This document shows, piece by piece, positions 62,639 through 64,000 of a stretch of DNA of 64,000 nucleotides; position 1 is the first letter of the stretch, and each line of letters opens with the position of its first letter. A program made the translations under genes and the position numbers. The stretch is taken from contig DASYKY010000114.1 of NCBI GenBank assembly GCA_035995025.1, positions 7,031-71,030 on the forward strand, given 5' to 3'. This stretch comes from Actinophytocola sp035995025. GTDB taxonomy: Bacteria > Actinomycetota > Actinomycetes > Mycobacteriales > Pseudonocardiaceae. The notes beneath the pieces are model-generated. The model saw only the letters and a program-made list of their open reading frames with translations. It made no database searches and was not told where the DNA came from.

Positions 62639-64000
62639 TCACACATTGCGCCGGTACTGGCCGCCGACCTCGAAGAAGGCCTCGGTGACCTGACCGAGCG
62701 TGCACACCTTAGCCGCGTCCATCAGCACGCCGAACACATTCTCCTCCGCGGCGACCGCGTCACGCAGCCGCCGAAGGGCCTCCTGTGCCTCCTGGGAGTG
62801 CTTCTGCTGGTACGCCCGGGTGCGGTCGACCTGCGAGCGCTTCTCCTCCTCGGTGGCCCTGGCCAGCTCGATCGTGGGCAGGTCCTCGGCGTTCTCCTTG
62901 CTCGGCTGGAAAGTGTTGACGCCGATGATCGGCAGCGACCCGTCGTGCTTGCGCTGCTCGTAGAGCATCGACTCGTCCTGGATCCGACCGCGCTGGTAGC
63001 CGGTCTCCATCGCGCCGAGCACGCCGCCGCGCTCGGAGAGCCGCTCGAACTCGGTCAGCACGGCCTCCTCGACCAGGTCGGTCAGCTCGTCGATGATGAA
63101 CGAGCCCTGCAGCGGGTTCTCGTTCTTCGACAGGCCCCACTCCTTGTTGATGATCAGCTGGATGGCCATCGCGCGGCGCACCGAGCTCTCCGTGGGGGTG
63201 GTGATCGCCTCGTCGTAGGCGTTGGTGTGCAACGAGTTGCAGTTGTCGTAGAGCGCGCACAGCGCCTGCAGCGTGGTGCGGATGTCGTTGAAGTGCATCT
63301 CCTGCGCGTGCAGCGACCGGCCGGAGGTCTGCACGTGGTACTTGAACTTCTGCGACCGGTCGTTCGCGCCGTAGCGCTCCCGCATGGCGACCGCCCAGAT
63401 CCGGCGGGCGACGCGGCCGATCACGCTGTACTCGGCGTCGAGGCCGTTGGAGAAGAAGAACGACAGGTTCGGCGCGAAGTCGTCGACGTCCATGCCGCGT
63501 GCCAGGTAGGACTCGACGTAGGTGAAGCCATTGGCCAGCGTGAACGCCAGCTGGCTGATGGGGTTCGCCCCGGCCTCGGCGATGTGGTAGCCGGAGATCG
63601 ACACCGAGTAGAAGTTGCGGACCTTGTTGGCGATGAACCACTCCTGGATGTCCGCCATCATCCGCAGGCTGAACTCGGTGGAGAAGATGCAGGTGTTCTG
63701 GCCCTGGTCCTCCTTGAGGATGTCGGCCTGCACCGTGCCGCGCACGTTCGCGAGGGCCCACGCGGCGATCTCCGCGCGCTCGTCCTCGCTCGGCTGGCGG
63801 CCGTGCTCGGCGGCGAACTTCTCGACGTTCTGGTCGATCGCGGTGTTGAGGAAGAACGCGAGGATCGTCGGCGCCGGGCCGTTGATCGTCATCGACACCG
63901 ACGTGGTCGGCGCGGTGAGGTCGAAGCCCTCGTAGAGCGCCTTCATGTCGTCGAGCGTGGCGATCGAGACGCCGGAGGTGCCGATCTTGCCGTAGATGTC
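62639..64000 (-). CDS. icmF: IcmF-like fused isobutyryl-CoA mutase, C-terminal part (partial)
   Basis: Only the last ~453 codons are in the window. They encode a B12-dependent acyl-CoA mutase TIM barrel: GKIGTSGVSIATLDDMKALYEG, TTSVSMTINGPAPTILAFF, QNTCIFSTEFSLRMMADIQEW, NKVRNFYSVSISGYHIAEAG, KYHVQTSGRSLHAQEMHFND and NCNSLHTNAYDEAITTPTE. The protein ends (GGQYRRNV) without a C-terminal cobalamin domain, so that domain must be N-terminal or separate; this order fits IcmF, which carries B12 and G domains ahead of the mutase. MeaA or methylmalonyl-CoA mutase is less likely. Substrate-defining residues lie upstream of the edge. Confidence 0.85.
   Translation of the reverse strand, partial: DIYGKIGTSGVSIATLDDMKALYEGFDLTAPTTSVSMTINGPAPTILAFFLNTAIDQNVEKFAAEHGRQPSEDERAEIAAWALANVRGTVQADILKEDQGQNTCIFSTEFSLRMMADIQEWFIANKVRNFYSVSISGYHIAEAGANPISQLAFTLANGFTYVESYLARGMDVDDFAPNLSFFFSNGLDAEYSVIGRVARRIWAVAMRERYGANDRSQKFKYHVQTSGRSLHAQEMHFNDIRTTLQALCALYDNCNSLHTNAYDEAITTPTESSVRRAMAIQLIINKEWGLSKNENPLQGSFIIDELTDLVEEAVLTEFERLSERGGVLGAMETGYQRGRIQDESMLYEQRKHDGSLPIIGVNTFQPSKENAEDLPTIELARATEEEKRSQVDRTRAYQQKHSQEAQEALRRLRDAVAAEENVFGVLMDAAKVCTLGQVTEAFFEVGGQYRRNV

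Overview
The window is about 64 kb of very GC-rich actinobacterial chromosome, most likely from Pseudonocardiaceae (an Amycolatopsis-like organism is my best guess; this is inference). The clues are very high GC with GTG and TTG starts, a mycothiol-dependent formaldehyde dehydrogenase, a fused CofG/CofH (FbiC) for coenzyme F420, a GlnX-GlnH-PknG operon, a Rip1-type site-2 protease, and many start codons 6-8 bases after a TANNNT hexamer, as expected of leaderless mRNAs. I found no rRNA, tRNA, CRISPR array, prophage or intact insertion sequence. The region looks like core chromosome with several decaying genes.

Layout. 1-7.6 kb: YCII protein and WYL regulator divergent from a VOC protein, an epoxide-hydrolase remnant, a winged-helix protein, RecQ, a Rip1-like protease and an isoaspartyl peptidase. 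7.6-13.8 kb: LysR regulator, OFA-family MFS carrier with its small subunit, TetR/SMR efflux pair with a strong operator, a talarate/galactarate dehydratase-like enzyme, a frameshifted GNAT gene and an AlkB-like dioxygenase. 13.8-14.5 kb: non-coding DNA made of degenerate tandem repeats of about 114 bp. 14.5-24.4 kb: CsoR and AlaX sharing a CsoR-like operator, a gamma-glutamyltransferase, a ketoglutaric semialdehyde dehydrogenase, a MocR regulator divergent from a questin-oxidase homologue, an MFS pseudogene, an NlpC/P60 hydrolase and a metallophosphoesterase.

24.4-33.9 kb is the most integrated block: GlnX, GlnH, a helical protein, PknG, a PP2C phosphatase, a VWA protein and an FHA protein in tight tandem. 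Known biology of GlnX-GlnH-PknG is sensing of external amino acids and relay to metabolism through phosphorylation of an FHA protein. Here a phosphatase, a VWA protein with a Thr-rich tail and an FHA protein are added, and the kinase, phosphatase and FHA protein all start with Cys4-type zinc ribbons. 34-41 kb: Ski2-like helicase, a phosphoribosyltransferase/dienelactone hydrolase fusion (Rv0571c type), NudC, an XdhC-like protein and a pentapeptide-repeat protein.

41-45.3 kb: an acyl-CoA catabolic operon (SDR, MaoC, two acyl-CoA dehydrogenases, TetR) behind a palindromic operator. 45.3-49 kb: a secreted Nep1-like protein and a sugar operon (ROK kinase, PfkB kinase, class II aldolase). 49-54.6 kb: RibD-like reductase, ArsR/SRPBCC pair, class III aminotransferase, MBL hydrolase with mycothiol-dependent formaldehyde dehydrogenase, and a small secreted protein. 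54.6-64 kb: FbiC, a membrane protein with TetR, an MpaB-like oxygenase with TetR, MarR-type regulators, a 3-hydroxyacyl-CoA dehydrogenase and the 3' part of an IcmF-like acyl-CoA mutase.

The least explained signal is a dispersed element of about 105 bp: four full copies and one fragment. It has two conserved boxes held 54-55 bases apart, and it often sits exactly at gene ends.
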